A DNA stretch of 64,000 nt. Origin: Roseivirga sp. E12 (lineage in GTDB: Bacteria > Bacteroidota > Bacteroidia > Cytophagales > Cyclobacteriaceae). The DNA is taken from contig NZ_JAGFMD010000001.1 in assembly GCF_017592825.1 (NCBI RefSeq), forward strand, positions 496,001-560,000. Direction: 5' to 3'. The notes beneath the pieces were generated by a model that saw only the letters and a program-made list of their open reading frames with translations, was not told where the DNA came from and did not search any database. The position numbers and the translations under genes were made by a program. This document shows positions 18,616 through 27,555 of the stretch, in pieces (the first letter of the stretch is position 1; every line of letters begins with the position of its first letter).

Positions 18616-21039
18616 ATGACTAAGACATTCTTCCTTTCGATTATCAGAAACTTATGGAAAAACAGAGTTACCTCGGCTATCAACGTGGTTGCGCTCACCT
18701 TGGGACTAACAAGTCTCTTGTTCTTATATGTTCAGGAACGATATGAAAACAGCTTTGATATGGATCAGCCTATGGGCGATCAAATCTATCGTGTCAATCT
18801 AACCCAGAACTATCCAAATAGACTCTTGAAAACTGGAAACACCCAGTCTATGTTGGTCAAGTCTATTCGTAACGAATATCCAGAACTAGAGGCAGCTATT
18901 CAGGTTATCGGCCCTAACTTTTCTTTAGTCACAATTGATCCAGGAAGCTCTGCCGAGAAGGTTTTTGAAGAGGACAGAAAGATGCTATTTGCAGATAGTG
19001 CCTTCTTGAAGTATTTCGATTACGATTTTATAGCAGGCAATAAAAGAACAGCTCTAGACGATCCAAGTTCTTTAGTGCTATCCAAGCGCATGGTCAAAAA
19101 GTATTACCCAGAGTTCGTAGGCAAGGAAGCTGGACTCTTGGGTAAGGAAGTCGCTTTGTTTGACTCTATGAGAGTCTATATCACAGGTGTTATCGATACA
19201 CCTCCGAGTAATAGTAATACACCCTTCCAGATGCTTACATCAACCGAGATCTATTATCGTATGAACAACTGGGATAGGGATAATTGGGGGAATGTTTCTG
19301 CTGGTTTGACCTATGTGGTTTTAAAAGAGGGGCAAAGACCAGAAGATTTTGAAGCTCGCTTTCCCCAGATGGTAGACAAGTACCGAGCTAAGGATGACGC
19401 AGAAATCACGACATATAGCCTGATCAACCTTAAAGATATTCACGGTGATCCACAGTGGGGCTTTTCAGGTAACTACACAAACGATCCTTCAATATCCATA
19501 GCCTTTTGGGCGCTAAGCTTGTTTATTGCCCTTTCAGCATGCATTAACTTTATTAATATTCAGACTGCTCAGGTAGTAACGCGTGCTAAGGAAGTGGGTG
19601 TAAGAAAGGTGTTGGGAGGCAGTAGGCTGCAATTAATCCTGCAGTTTCTCGCGGAGACTATTTTTCTCACTACTATATCATTCTTTCTGGCCATCTGGCT
19701 GACGGAATTGGCATTGAATGGCTGGAATGATTTACTCTCCATAGTACAAATGAACATGGAGATTGATAATTCTGTATGGGTATTCGGTATAGGCCTTATC
19801 TTATTTGTGAGTCTTCTAGCCGGTATTTACCCTGCTATAAAACTCTCAGCTTATCGTCCTTCGGAAGCCCTAAGAAGTGGTTTCTCGGCATTGACTAAGA
19901 ATAAGTCTGGATTAAACCTGCGTCAAGCATTGGTACTTACCCAGTTCTCCATCACACAATTAATGATTATTGGCACCATAGTGGTTTCTGTCCAAATGGA
20001 TTACTTCGTGAACAAGGAAATGGGCTTTGATAAAGAGGAGATGATTACCATCACTACTTTTAGTCCTGATAAAAGGCAGATGGACCGTCTTTCACAAGCA
20101 ATGGAGTCCATGCCGGAAATAACCTCTTATTCCTTTGCGTCAGGACCTCCAATGGATGCTGGTCGCTATTCAACTTCCTTTAGAGAAGTAGGACACGAGG
20201 ACAAGGGCGATATTAGGGTTAGGAACAAGTGGGTTGATCACCGATATCTTGATACTTATGGTATAGAACTCGTTGCAGGAAGAAATTTTCGTGCCGATGA
20301 ATACAATGACACCATTGACAACTATATCGTTAATGAGACCCTAGTAAAACAGCTTGAGGTAGACAGTCCTCAGGAAGCGATTGGCAAACTGTTACGTTGC
20401 TATGGTACTCAGGCTCGAATCATAGGTGTCACAAAGGACTTTCATATAGACAGATTGAACTTACCTATTGAGCCAATGATTATGTTCCCTTGGCGTGATC
20501 AGGTGAATACTGCCAATGTAAAGGTGGCATCGAGCAACTTACCTAAGGTATTGAAAAGGCTAGAAGGTGAGTGGCTTCAAGTTTTTCCATCGCGTTCATT
20601 CCAATACGAAACAGTTGATGACTTCATTAAAGAGTCATACATAGTAGAAGACATTATGCTCAAGAGCATTCGAATCTTCTCATTGGTCGCCATCATTATC
20701 GGTTGCTTAGGCCTATATGGTTTGGTTTCTTTCATGGCGGTAAAGCGTACCAAGGAGATTGGTATCCGCAAGGTGTTGGGCGCTTCTTTTGGACAGATTC
20801 TATTTAGCTTTTCAAAAAGGTTCTATGTGCTGACCTTTATAGCCTTTCTTTTAAGTGCTCCGTTGGCATATCAGGCAATGACCTTATGGCTAGATAACTA
20901 TATCTACAGAATACCCCTAAGCTGGGACCTGTTTGCCATTGGATTGACCGTAACCCTCATGTTGACATTGATAACTGTTGGCTACATCTCTTTCAGAGCA
21001 GCACGTACAAACCCAGCTGTGACTTTGCAGGTGGAATAG
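18616..21039 (+). CDS. FtsX/MacB-type ABC transporter permease
   Basis: An 807-residue permease. I chose the ATG at 18616 (MTKTFFLSIIRNLWKN), because the TTG 30 bp upstream lies within the candidate sigma-54 promoter. Layout: helix at ~15-40, periplasmic domain, helices at ~300-440 with VGVRKVLGGS, then a second periplasmic domain and a final FtsX triplet with IGIRKVLGAS. It is divergent from a sigma-54 regulator and kinase pair and probably under their control, so this permease would be made only on an envelope or peptide signal. No ATPase or membrane-fusion gene is adjacent. It ends 10 bp from a convergent CPBP gene. Confidence 0.92.
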   Translation: MTKTFFLSIIRNLWKNRVTSAINVVALTLGLTSLLFLYVQERYENSFDMDQPMGDQIYRVNLTQNYPNRLLKTGNTQSMLVKSIRNEYPELEAAIQVIGPNFSLVTIDPGSSAEKVFEEDRKMLFADSAFLKYFDYDFIAGNKRTALDDPSSLVLSKRMVKKYYPEFVGKEAGLLGKEVALFDSMRVYITGVIDTPPSNSNTPFQMLTSTEIYYRMNNWDRDNWGNVSAGLTYVVLKEGQRPEDFEARFPQMVDKYRAKDDAEITTYSLINLKDIHGDPQWGFSGNYTNDPSISIAFWALSLFIALSACINFINIQTAQVVTRAKEVGVRKVLGGSRLQLILQFLAETIFLTTISFFLAIWLTELALNGWNDLLSIVQMNMEIDNSVWVFGIGLILFVSLLAGIYPAIKLSAYRPSEALRSGFSALTKNKSGLNLRQALVLTQFSITQLMIIGTIVVSVQMDYFVNKEMGFDKEEMITITTFSPDKRQMDRLSQAMESMPEITSYSFASGPPMDAGRYSTSFREVGHEDKGDIRVRNKWVDHRYLDTYGIELVAGRNFRADEYNDTIDNYIVNETLVKQLEVDSPQEAIGKLLRCYGTQARIIGVTKDFHIDRLNLPIEPMIMFPWRDQVNTANVKVASSNLPKVLKRLEGEWLQVFPSRSFQYETVDDFIKESYIVEDIMLKSIRIFSLVAIIIGCLGLYGLVSFMAVKRTKEIGIRKVLGASFGQILFSFSKRFYVLTFIAFLLSAPLAYQAMTLWLDNYIYRIPLSWDLFAIGLTVTLMLTLITVGYISFRAARTNPAVTLQVE

Positions 21040-21049
21040 ATGATTGACA

Positions 21050-21802
21050 TCAATCTGAACTTGAAATGAGCACGCTTGAGATGAAACCAATAATATTATT
21101 GGCTGCATGTATGGCGAAGCTATAAATGAACCCATAGTTTATTCTGGCATAACCAAAGCATACTGCGCTTACCAGCTTTGGTAAAGTAATGAGAGGCATG
21201 AGAAGTAAGTGGCGCGTACTCAATTCATAATTGAAGATATGCATCCAAGCGAATGTTAAGCAAAAGATATAGAATATCCATTTGAAGTGCGTTTGCCACA
21301 AACGCTCAAGTTTCTTTTTAACCTTCGGAATGGAGAGCAAGGGGTAACTGATTATAAGAATTGCTCCTATGACGGTAACTCGTTCAGTAAAATGAGTGTG
21401 GATATCACTTAGCTTGACATGATAAAGGGCTTTACTAGCGATATAATAACCGAATACACCCAAGGTTAAAGCCAAAAAAACTGGCCTGAACCTGAGTGAC
21501 AGCCGAAAGCCAACCTCTTCCAATAAAGGAAGTGCAATTACTGTAACAAAGAAGAGTTCTGAAGCGGAAAATCGGGCCGCCATGCTAATTGTAGTCTTAT
21601 TCTCAGGGTCGAAAAAAATCCCAATTGTTACACCAACAATGATCGCTAACAAGAATTTCACGACAAATAAGAACCACGTACCTTCAATTTTCTCTGATAT
21701 GGTCAAGGATTTATATGGATTGTGATCTGGAGCAATGACGAATGCTTTCAGCCGTTTGAACTCGCTCCAGTAATACCTTGGTCTTAATAAATTTAATCTC
21801 AT
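21050..21802 (-). CDS. CPBP-family intramembrane metalloprotease
   Basis: A 250-residue polytopic membrane protein with the motifs of the CPBP/Abi family (PF02517): EEVGFR at residues 95-100 (the EExxxR motif), FAWMHIFNY, and HAANN near the C-terminus, which together supply the Glu and His residues for a metal-dependent intramembrane protease. Eukaryotic Rce1 belongs to this fold; bacterial members act in peptide maturation or immunity, often with unknown substrates. The neighbours do not identify one. It converges with the permease gene and diverges from the DJ-1 gene. Confidence 0.85.
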   Translation of the reverse strand: MRLNLLRPRYYWSEFKRLKAFVIAPDHNPYKSLTISEKIEGTWFLFVVKFLLAIIVGVTIGIFFDPENKTTISMAARFSASELFFVTVIALPLLEEVGFRLSLRFRPVFLALTLGVFGYYIASKALYHVKLSDIHTHFTERVTVIGAILIISYPLLSIPKVKKKLERLWQTHFKWIFYIFCLTFAWMHIFNYELSTRHLLLMPLITLPKLVSAVCFGYARINYGFIYSFAIHAANNIIGFISSVLISSSD

Positions 21803-21872
21803 GATGCCAGTATGGGTTGGTCACAAGTTTAGGTATCAAGCCAATAAGTCTCCAATGTAATGATCATTAACT

Positions 21873-21896
21873 CTGACGGAATTATAAATTCGTCAG
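21873..21896. promoter_or_regulatory. Inverted repeat in a divergent promoter region
   Basis: CTGACGGAATT and AATTCGTCAG form a long stem with a one-base bulge. The region lies between divergent starts (CPBP gene and DJ-1 gene), so it is more likely an operator than a terminator. Confidence 0.4.
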
Positions 21897-21946
21897 CTTT
21901 TATAGCCTCCGTTACTTTGTTTCGCTAAACAACAAAGTAAAACGTC

Positions 21947-23041
21947 ATGCTTAAAAAACGCCCCATCCTTAAATGGACAATAATTTCAATTACCAGTCTA
22001 ATAGTAGTACTCGCTTCCTTTGGAATCTGGTTTATTAGCTTACTTCCCTCAGAAGAAGCAGAAATAGATGTGAAAACAAGCTCGGTTGAGAATCTGTCAT
22101 ATCTATCAGAAAACATTATCCCGCATCGAGGCAAAATATTAGCTGTAGTAACCAGTAGCGCTGAAATGGGAGCCAGTGGTAAAAGTACTGGCTATGAATT
22201 AACAGAGTTATCGCGTGCCTATTATGTCTTTAAAGCCAATGGTTTCGATGTTGATATAGCAAGCCCCCTAGGTGGTAGACCACCAGTTGTTCTTGATGAT
22301 GACGACATGGGGAAATTCGATTACGCCTTTTTAAATGATTCGGTTGCTCAATATAAAACAAGTCATACCATTGCGATGAAAGATGTGGTTGCAGAAGACT
22401 ATCAAGCTGTGTTTTTTGTGGGTGGAAAAGGAGCGATGTTTGATTTCCCGGAGAATAAAGATATCCAGGCATTAGTGCTGAATCACTATCAATCTGGTAA
22501 AGTCATTGGTGCTGTATGCCATGGACCAGCCGCTTTGGTCAATGTAACTTTAGACAATGGTCGTCCGCTAATTGAAAACAAAGTTGTAAGTGGATTTACA
22601 AACAATGAGGAGTTACTGTTAATCAAAGATGCAAAGACAATATTTCCTTTTCTTCTTCAGGACAAACTTGCCGCTCAGGGTGCACGGTTTAATGAAGGGC
22701 TGATGTATTTGGAGAATATTAGTCATGACAAAAATTTGATCACAGGTCAAAATCCATGGTCTACCTGGAAACTGGCAGAAACAATGATTGAACAATTGGG
22801 ATATACACCTAAGCCCAGGCAAATCACTGCAGAAGAGAATGCAATAAAAGTGTTAGAGGTTTTCGAAAAGGAGGGCTCAGAGCAAGCAAAAGAACTAATA
22901 ATGTCTATGGCATTAGAAGGTAACAAACCAATCGATAGAATCGTCATTGCTACACATGGTGTATTGGCGATTATGCAAGGAAAAGTTGGACGATTTTTCA
23001 GCATAGTCGGATTAGTTTCTTTCTCAAAGAATAACGCATAG
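21947..23041 (+). CDS. Membrane-anchored DJ-1/PfpI-family (class I glutamine amidotransferase-like) protein
   Basis: A 364-residue protein. An N-terminal membrane helix (~9-35) is followed by a DJ-1/PfpI domain at ~60-280. The nucleophile elbow holds Cys191 in GAVCHGPAALV, and an earlier acidic residue and GGKGA loop match the family, close to the Hsp31/YhbO-like branch with chaperone, deglycase or glyoxalase activities. A ~75-residue C-terminal helical extension is additional to the usual domain. The anchor suggests a periplasmic location. It is monocistronic and ends at a strong terminator. The biochemical activity cannot be settled from sequence. Confidence 0.85.
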   Translation: MLKKRPILKWTIISITSLIVVLASFGIWFISLLPSEEAEIDVKTSSVENLSYLSENIIPHRGKILAVVTSSAEMGASGKSTGYELTELSRAYYVFKANGFDVDIASPLGGRPPVVLDDDDMGKFDYAFLNDSVAQYKTSHTIAMKDVVAEDYQAVFFVGGKGAMFDFPENKDIQALVLNHYQSGKVIGAVCHGPAALVNVTLDNGRPLIENKVVSGFTNNEELLLIKDAKTIFPFLLQDKLAAQGARFNEGLMYLENISHDKNLITGQNPWSTWKLAETMIEQLGYTPKPRQITAEENAIKVLEVFEKEGSEQAKELIMSMALEGNKPIDRIVIATHGVLAIMQGKVGRFFSIVGLVSFSKNNA

Positions 23042-23084
23042 AAGAGACAATAATATTCTAATAACCCATCAGTTGGGTTTGTTT

Positions 23085-23121
23085 AGAGCGCATAGACCGT
23101 TTATGGTCTATGCGCTCTTTT
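23085..23121 (+). terminator. Strong hairpin terminator
   Basis: A perfect 14-bp stem (AGAGCGCATAGACC with GGTCTATGCGCTCT, loop GTTTAT) followed by TTTC. A smaller AACCCA/TGGGTT hairpin sits immediately upstream (23063-23079). Confidence 0.85.
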
Positions 23122-23157
23122 CGTGTAAATATTTCTAAGTTGAGTAAAATTTAAGCC

Positions 23158-24210
23158 TTGAATTCTCTAGACATACTTCTGGTCATAGTAAGTAGCGCAG
23201 GCCTCCTTCATGGGGTTTTATTTGCGGTCTATTTGTGCTTTTTTAAAAAGAAAAAGACACTACCCAATCAGTTGTTAGGGTTGATCTTGGTTTTGATGGC
23301 CTTTAGGATAGGAAAGTCTGTCATGATGAACTTTGGGGATGGATTAGAACCTATATTCATTTATGCAGGCTTAGCCACTTTGTTACTGATAGGACCTCTG
23401 CTCAAGTGGTATGTAATGGGCTTAACGCGCTCCAGTTTTAAGCTATCCAAAAATCATGGACTAGAGCTCATTCCATTTATTTTCACTCTTTCTTTAGGCT
23501 TCCTTGTAACACAAGAGTCGTTACAAAATGAAAAATGGGCCATCATCATATTTGGGAGTGCCATTCTCTTCATTTACCTCCATCTAGCCTTGTACATATT
23601 TATGGCCTGGAGGATTGCCAGAAGCACTGGTAAGAATTACAAAAAGTCAGTTCAAACCAAATCACAAAAAGCCATATTGGATTGGTTAAAATTGTTGGTT
23701 ATAGGGTTTGTATTGATCTGGATCTCCTATGTGCTAAATATTGTTGATGAAGAAGTGCCTTATATCATTGGCCCGATAGTCTATTCAATGGCTATATACT
23801 TTCTCAGTTTTAAAGCTTTTCAATTGAAGATTACGGACATAGGTGGGGGAGTTTTTAAAGTTGAAGATGATAACACTGAACTGTTTGATAGAATTTCCAG
23901 ACTAATCGTTGATGAAAGAAGATATTTAGAATCTGATTTATCACTTGCCGGAGTGAGTAAATTAGTTGGTAAAAGCGCTCAAAAGACATCTTCAGTAATC
24001 AACCAATATGCCAAACGAAATTTCAATGATTTCATTAACTATCATAGAGTTCAGGACGCTAAAAAAATGCTTTCCGATATAGAGAATGAAAAATTTACTA
24101 TCTCCTCAATTGCCTTTGATACAGGCTTTAGCAGTATATCCTCTTTCAATAGTGCCTTTAAAAAGTTTGAAGGTATAACGCCCTCATCCTTAAGGAAAAA
24201 TAAAGCTTGA
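23158..24210 (+). CDS. AraC-family regulator with N-terminal multi-helix membrane domain
   Basis: A 350-residue protein. Residues ~1-225 hold six or seven hydrophobic helices, and the last ~100 residues form an AraC/XylS double HTH (SLAGVSKLVGKSAQ and ISSIAFDTGFSSISSFNSAFK). This membrane-linked type is common in Bacteroidota and would sense a signal in the membrane. The start is TTG at 23158; the next ATG would remove the first helices. The terminator of the preceding gene lies ~40 bp upstream, so the promoter must be short. No target is evident nearby. Confidence 0.85.
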   Translation: MNSLDILLVIVSSAGLLHGVLFAVYLCFFKKKKTLPNQLLGLILVLMAFRIGKSVMMNFGDGLEPIFIYAGLATLLLIGPLLKWYVMGLTRSSFKLSKNHGLELIPFIFTLSLGFLVTQESLQNEKWAIIIFGSAILFIYLHLALYIFMAWRIARSTGKNYKKSVQTKSQKAILDWLKLLVIGFVLIWISYVLNIVDEEVPYIIGPIVYSMAIYFLSFKAFQLKITDIGGGVFKVEDDNTELFDRISRLIVDERRYLESDLSLAGVSKLVGKSAQKTSSVINQYAKRNFNDFINYHRVQDAKKMLSDIENEKFTISSIAFDTGFSSISSFNSAFKKFEGITPSSLRKNKA

Positions 24211-24236
24211 GGTCACAAATGTTCTTTGCCCCTTGA

Positions 24237-24273
24237 TACTATACCTGCAGGGTGAAACGCTTCAGGTATAGTA
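24237..24273. promoter_or_regulatory. Perfect 11-bp inverted repeat in the gap before the sigma-factor gene
   Basis: TACTATACCTG (24237-24247) and CAGGTATAGTA (24263-24273) with a 15-nt loop. There is no T-run, so it may be an operator or RNA structure rather than a terminator. It is 27 bp after the AraC gene. The rest of the 294-bp gap (24274-24504) is AT-rich with no other clear structure. Confidence 0.45.
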
Positions 24274-24504
24274 GGAGGTATCCAATTGACTTCTTCCAAT
24301 AGGCTCAAGAATAAGGCAGTGCCTGAATTATGATTAATTGTTATTTATCAGAACATCACCTGATTGATAAGACTAGCGGTGAAAATACTGAGCGAGTACT
24401 CACTTGATATTTTAGGCTATGACTTTATGGCTTTTAAATTAATTTAGGTCTCCGTGTGACATTTTTTAGAAATGTGATACTAACCTATCAAAGACAGCTT
24501 AACT

Positions 24505-25008
24505 ATGATTTCGGATAAGGAGCGATTTATGAGTTTGCTTGATAAGCATCAAGGTATTCTCATAAACCTATGCTCTGTCTATTATCATACACCAGCAGAT
24601 CAACAAGATGCCTTTCAAGATATTGCTTTGCAGCTATGGAAGTCTTTCAAAAGCTTTCGGGGCGAAGCTAAAGTCAGTACATGGATTTACCGAGTAAGCC
24701 TAAATACCCTTTTGACAAAAAGGAAGAGCGAAAAGAGAAAGTCAATTGATCTTACTTCACTCGATCAAGCATTGGTTCTGCCGAGCGATCAACACTGGGG
24801 TAGTGATGATGATTGTCAACTATTAATGAGGTTTATTTCAATCCTCAACGATAAAGACAAAGCCATCCTCGTCATGCATCTTGAAGGTTATTCTAACAAG
24901 GAAATCGCTGCTACGCTGTCTACAAGTCAAACCAACATTAGCACGCGTATCAATAGGGCCAAAGTCGTGTTAAGAGGAAAGCTAAAAAAAATTGAACATG
25001 GAGATTAA
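24505..25008 (+). CDS. ECF-type RNA polymerase sigma factor
   Basis: A 167-residue sigma-70 family protein with region 2 at ~10-80 (DAFQDIALQLWKSFKSFRGEAKVSTWIYRVSLNTLL) and region 4 at ~105-160 (LNDKDKAILVMHLEGYSNKEIAATLSTSQTNISTRINRAK). It would direct RNA polymerase to a small regulon. The next gene starts inside its 3' end and encodes a short membrane protein that resembles the N-terminal part of an anti-sigma partner. Its promoter is probably the sequence just before 24505. Confidence 0.93.
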   Translation: MISDKERFMSLLDKHQGILINLCSVYYHTPADQQDAFQDIALQLWKSFKSFRGEAKVSTWIYRVSLNTLLTKRKSEKRKSIDLTSLDQALVLPSDQHWGSDDDCQLLMRFISILNDKDKAILVMHLEGYSNKEIAATLSTSQTNISTRINRAKVVLRGKLKKIEHGD

Positions 25009-25189
25009 AGATCTGAAACCAGCATGGGAACACTTTAAAGTTCAAAGCAGCATTATGGGAGCGCAAATGTATGATGCACAATCGATATTGCAGTTGCTGG
25101 ATGCAAGCGAACCAAAATCAGCTTCACAGAGAATCATAGGAGCCGGTGTGATGCTCGCCTTGATCTTGTTGTTCTGTCAAGGGGGCTAA
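24998..25189 (+). CDS. Small single-pass membrane protein, possibly truncated anti-sigma-like partner
   Basis: A 63-residue protein starting at the ATG at 24998, which overlaps the last 11 bp of the sigma-factor gene. Its N-terminus (MEIKDLKPAWEHFK) is like the short soluble head of Bacteroidota membrane proteins that follow ECF sigma genes (an E-L-K-x-x-W pattern), which are usually 150-200 residues. A single hydrophobic helix (GAGVMLALILLFC) ends the protein only a few residues later. The next gene (Lgt) starts 1 bp after its stop. It could be a complete minimal anti-sigma factor or a truncated remnant; the coupling supports a functional link to the sigma factor. Confidence 0.65.
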   Translation: MEIKDLKPAWEHFKVQSSIMGAQMYDAQSILQLLDASEPKSASQRIIGAGVMLALILLFCQGG

Positions 25190-25190
25190 C

Positions 25191-25991
25191 ATGAACGCTT
25201 ATCTTATTTGGAATGTAGCTCCCGAGATTTTTCCGGGGTTCGAGTTTTTGCGCTGGTATGGCCTCTGCTGGGTTATAGGATTATTGTTAGGCATTCGTCT
25301 ATTAAGGAATCGGATTGAGCGAGAAGAGGCGAGCATCGATATAGAAAAGCTTACCATCTATATGATCGTAGGCATCATGATCGGGGCAAGACTTGGCCAC
25401 ATCCTGTTTTATGAACCACAATTCTATTGGGAAAACCCAGAAGCACTTTTGCCTTTTCGGCTTAATCCATTTGAATATACAGGAATACAAGGGCTAGCAA
25501 GCCATGGCGGTGTAATTGGAACAGCCATAGCACTGTACTTATTCTGTAGAAAGACAGGCCATAGGTTCTTGTATGTCATTGATAGGCTAGTAATTCCAGG
25601 AAGCATTCTAGCCGTATTTATCCGCATAGGTAATTTTATGAATTCGGAGATCCTTGGGGCTCCAAGTGATGTACCTTGGGCTGTTGTATTTACTCATGTT
25701 GACAATACACCAAGACATCCTTCTCAACTTTATGAAGCGTTCTTTTACCTTCTAATTTTCTTTGTGCTTGTTCGTTTGCAGAAGTCAAGCCGGATCAGTA
25801 ATAGGGAAGGAGCACTATTTGGAGCAGGGCTGGGGCTGGTTTTTCTTATGAGGTTTGTAATAGAGTTTTTAAAAGAAAATCAGGTGGCTTTTGAAAGTCA
25901 CATGCCCCTAAACATGGGGCAGTTGTTGAGTATTCCTATGATCCTGCTAGGGGCTTATTTTTTATTCAGGACACCTCGACTTAAGTCATAA
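25191..25991 (+). CDS. lgt: Prolipoprotein diacylglyceryl transferase
   Basis: A 266-residue inner-membrane enzyme with the Lgt signatures: FLRWYGLCWVIGLLLG near the start, GLASHGGVIGTAIALY, and the hallmark RIGNFMNSEILGAPSDVPWA followed by PRHPSQLYEA. It transfers diacylglycerol from phosphatidylglycerol to the lipobox cysteine, the first step of lipoprotein maturation, a fitting function beside so many lipoprotein genes. It starts 1 bp after the small membrane protein gene, so it appears to be in an operon with an ECF sigma factor. The C-terminal helices are complete. Whether this is the main Lgt or a second copy cannot be seen here. Confidence 0.95.
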   Translation: MNAYLIWNVAPEIFPGFEFLRWYGLCWVIGLLLGIRLLRNRIEREEASIDIEKLTIYMIVGIMIGARLGHILFYEPQFYWENPEALLPFRLNPFEYTGIQGLASHGGVIGTAIALYLFCRKTGHRFLYVIDRLVIPGSILAVFIRIGNFMNSEILGAPSDVPWAVVFTHVDNTPRHPSQLYEAFFYLLIFFVLVRLQKSSRISNREGALFGAGLGLVFLMRFVIEFLKENQVAFESHMPLNMGQLLSIPMILLGAYFLFRTPRLKS

Positions 25992-26009
25992 ACACTTGGT
26001 CTTTGCTTT

Positions 26010-26783
26010 TTAGAGTCCAGCCTCTTTTAAGAATTTCCGCTCTTTTCGGGTGGCTAGTCTAAAATCGAAAAAGAGGCTTACCTCTTGTAATGGCCATGAA
26101 ATTCTGTGGTACCCATGAAGCTCTTCAGATTTTTTAAAGAATATCTTACCATAGTATTCTTCCCCTGGGTCAATCACCTTTCTGTCAAAGAGTTCTTCAG
26201 GCAGATAATTCAATTCTATTTCCGCTCTATCGGCATCCTGATGGGCCGCTTCAGACAAAACCTCAGTAGTCAGTATACCGACTCCCGAAACAATATCGCG
26301 AGTCACAGACCTTCTTTGATCAGATCTTGTCCAAGATTCTTTAGAATTATCTCTAGCGTCTAGCACAGCATCCAATGTACCTATAGCTGCCCCCATTAAG
26401 AAAAGTAGAAAGCCGGCTGATCTTCCATCCTTACGTTTTGTTTCAAATAATTCGAGTGCCTGCTGTGGTGATAATATGGGTTCTATTTCTTGAGACTTTC
26501 TTTGCCCATTATCTTCCTGATGGGAGACATAGCTGGCAAATTTCAGGATTCTATCCGCGTCAATCAGCATGCGCGTTTTACTGTTGTTTCGGATGCCAAC
26601 ACCGAATACATAGTGATCATTTTTTACCTCTAGATTTTCAATCGAAATGGTAGCATCATCCAGTTCAATATAGGTTTGAAGGTTGTTTTGCTCAATGCTG
26701 TAATCATAGGGGACAAGCCTACTGGGAGCACAACCGATGACAATAGTTATGAGGATAAGAGTGAGTGTGAGTCTTGGCTTCAT
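26010..26783 (-). CDS. Putative lipoprotein of unknown function
   Basis: A 257-residue lipoprotein: a basic start, a hydrophobic stretch and a lipobox ending in VIGC with Cys18. The following ~85 residues look beta-rich (an immunoglobulin-like or DUF-type domain), then a Gly/Ala-rich hydrophobic helix at ~120-145 (GFLLFLMGAAIGTLDAVL), and a second beta-rich part. I do not recognise the family. It converges with lgt and lies 69 bp downstream of the LytTR regulator gene on the same strand, so it may be read from that operon. Confidence 0.7.
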   Translation of the reverse strand: MKPRLTLTLILITIVIGCAPSRLVPYDYSIEQNNLQTYIELDDATISIENLEVKNDHYVFGVGIRNNSKTRMLIDADRILKFASYVSHQEDNGQRKSQEIEPILSPQQALELFETKRKDGRSAGFLLFLMGAAIGTLDAVLDARDNSKESWTRSDQRRSVTRDIVSGVGILTTEVLSEAAHQDADRAEIELNYLPEELFDRKVIDPGEEYYGKIFFKKSEELHGYHRISWPLQEVSLFFDFRLATRKERKFLKEAGL

Positions 26784-26852
26784 AGCTCCTTTAAAAGCAA
26801 GAATGAGGCCAATTATCTCGTCTAGAAAACGCTTTAAGTAACTCTAAAGGCT

Positions 26853-27551
26853 TTACAGCCACTTGGCTTTCAGGTCTTTATACTTGGTTCTACCTATAGG
26901 GAGCTGTTCGCCATTATCAAGTTTCGCAATGTACTTACTCCCTGATTCCACCCGGATTTCCTTAATCGCGGACATTCTTACCAAATATGATTTATGAATG
27001 CGTTCAAAGGAGTGCGAGAGCAGATGTTCCAGTTTTTCTAATGACTTGTCGTGTAACTCTTTGGAGCCATCGGTCAGAAAGAGTTCCGCATAAACACCTG
27101 CCCCTTTGATGTACAGTAAATCTTCGATAGGTAGTAACTGTATCCTCTGTCTCTTCCTAATCGCCAAGAATTTAGTCTTAATCGACTCAGTACTTTCTTT
27201 GTATGTGCTTCGCTTAAAAGCTTGCTCCAGCCGAGCTTGGTTGAAAGGTTTAGGTACGAAGTCTAAAACCCCATATTCAAAAGCAGTAATGGCCTGATCT
27301 TTATAAGCTGAAATAACTATTGTATCAAATGACCCAGACACAGCCGTTTTTAGCAGGTCGAAACCATTTTCTCCATTGAGATTCAGGTCAAGAAGCACTA
27401 GGTCTAATGGATTGTTTTCTAGAAACTTCAAGGCTTGCTGAAGTGTGTTAGCAAGAGTTAATGACTGCAAGTCATTGCCAAAGATATCTTGAGTCATCCG
27501 CTCGATTCTCTTAGCTATTCTTGATTCATCTTCAACAATCAACACCTTCAT
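26853..27551 (-). CDS. LytTR-family response regulator
   Basis: A 232-residue regulator. The receiver domain (1-115) has phospho-acceptor Asp55 in LLDLN; the LytTR DNA-binding domain (~130-232) has typical HKSYLVRMSAIKEI and GEQLPIGRTKYKDL segments. LytTR proteins bind pairs of short direct repeats about two helical turns apart; three such pairs (AGAGCAGTT, period 20) lie upstream of 29401, 32339 and 33792, the first directly beyond the adjacent kinase gene. The kinase gene ends 4 bp upstream, so the two form an operon. Confidence 0.94.
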   Translation of the reverse strand: MKVLIVEDESRIAKRIERMTQDIFGNDLQSLTLANTLQQALKFLENNPLDLVLLDLNLNGENGFDLLKTAVSGSFDTIVISAYKDQAITAFEYGVLDFVPKPFNQARLEQAFKRSTYKESTESIKTKFLAIRKRQRIQLLPIEDLLYIKGAGVYAELFLTDGSKELHDKSLEKLEHLLSHSFERIHKSYLVRMSAIKEIRVESGSKYIAKLDNGEQLPIGRTKYKDLKAKWL

Positions 27552-27555
27552 TTCC

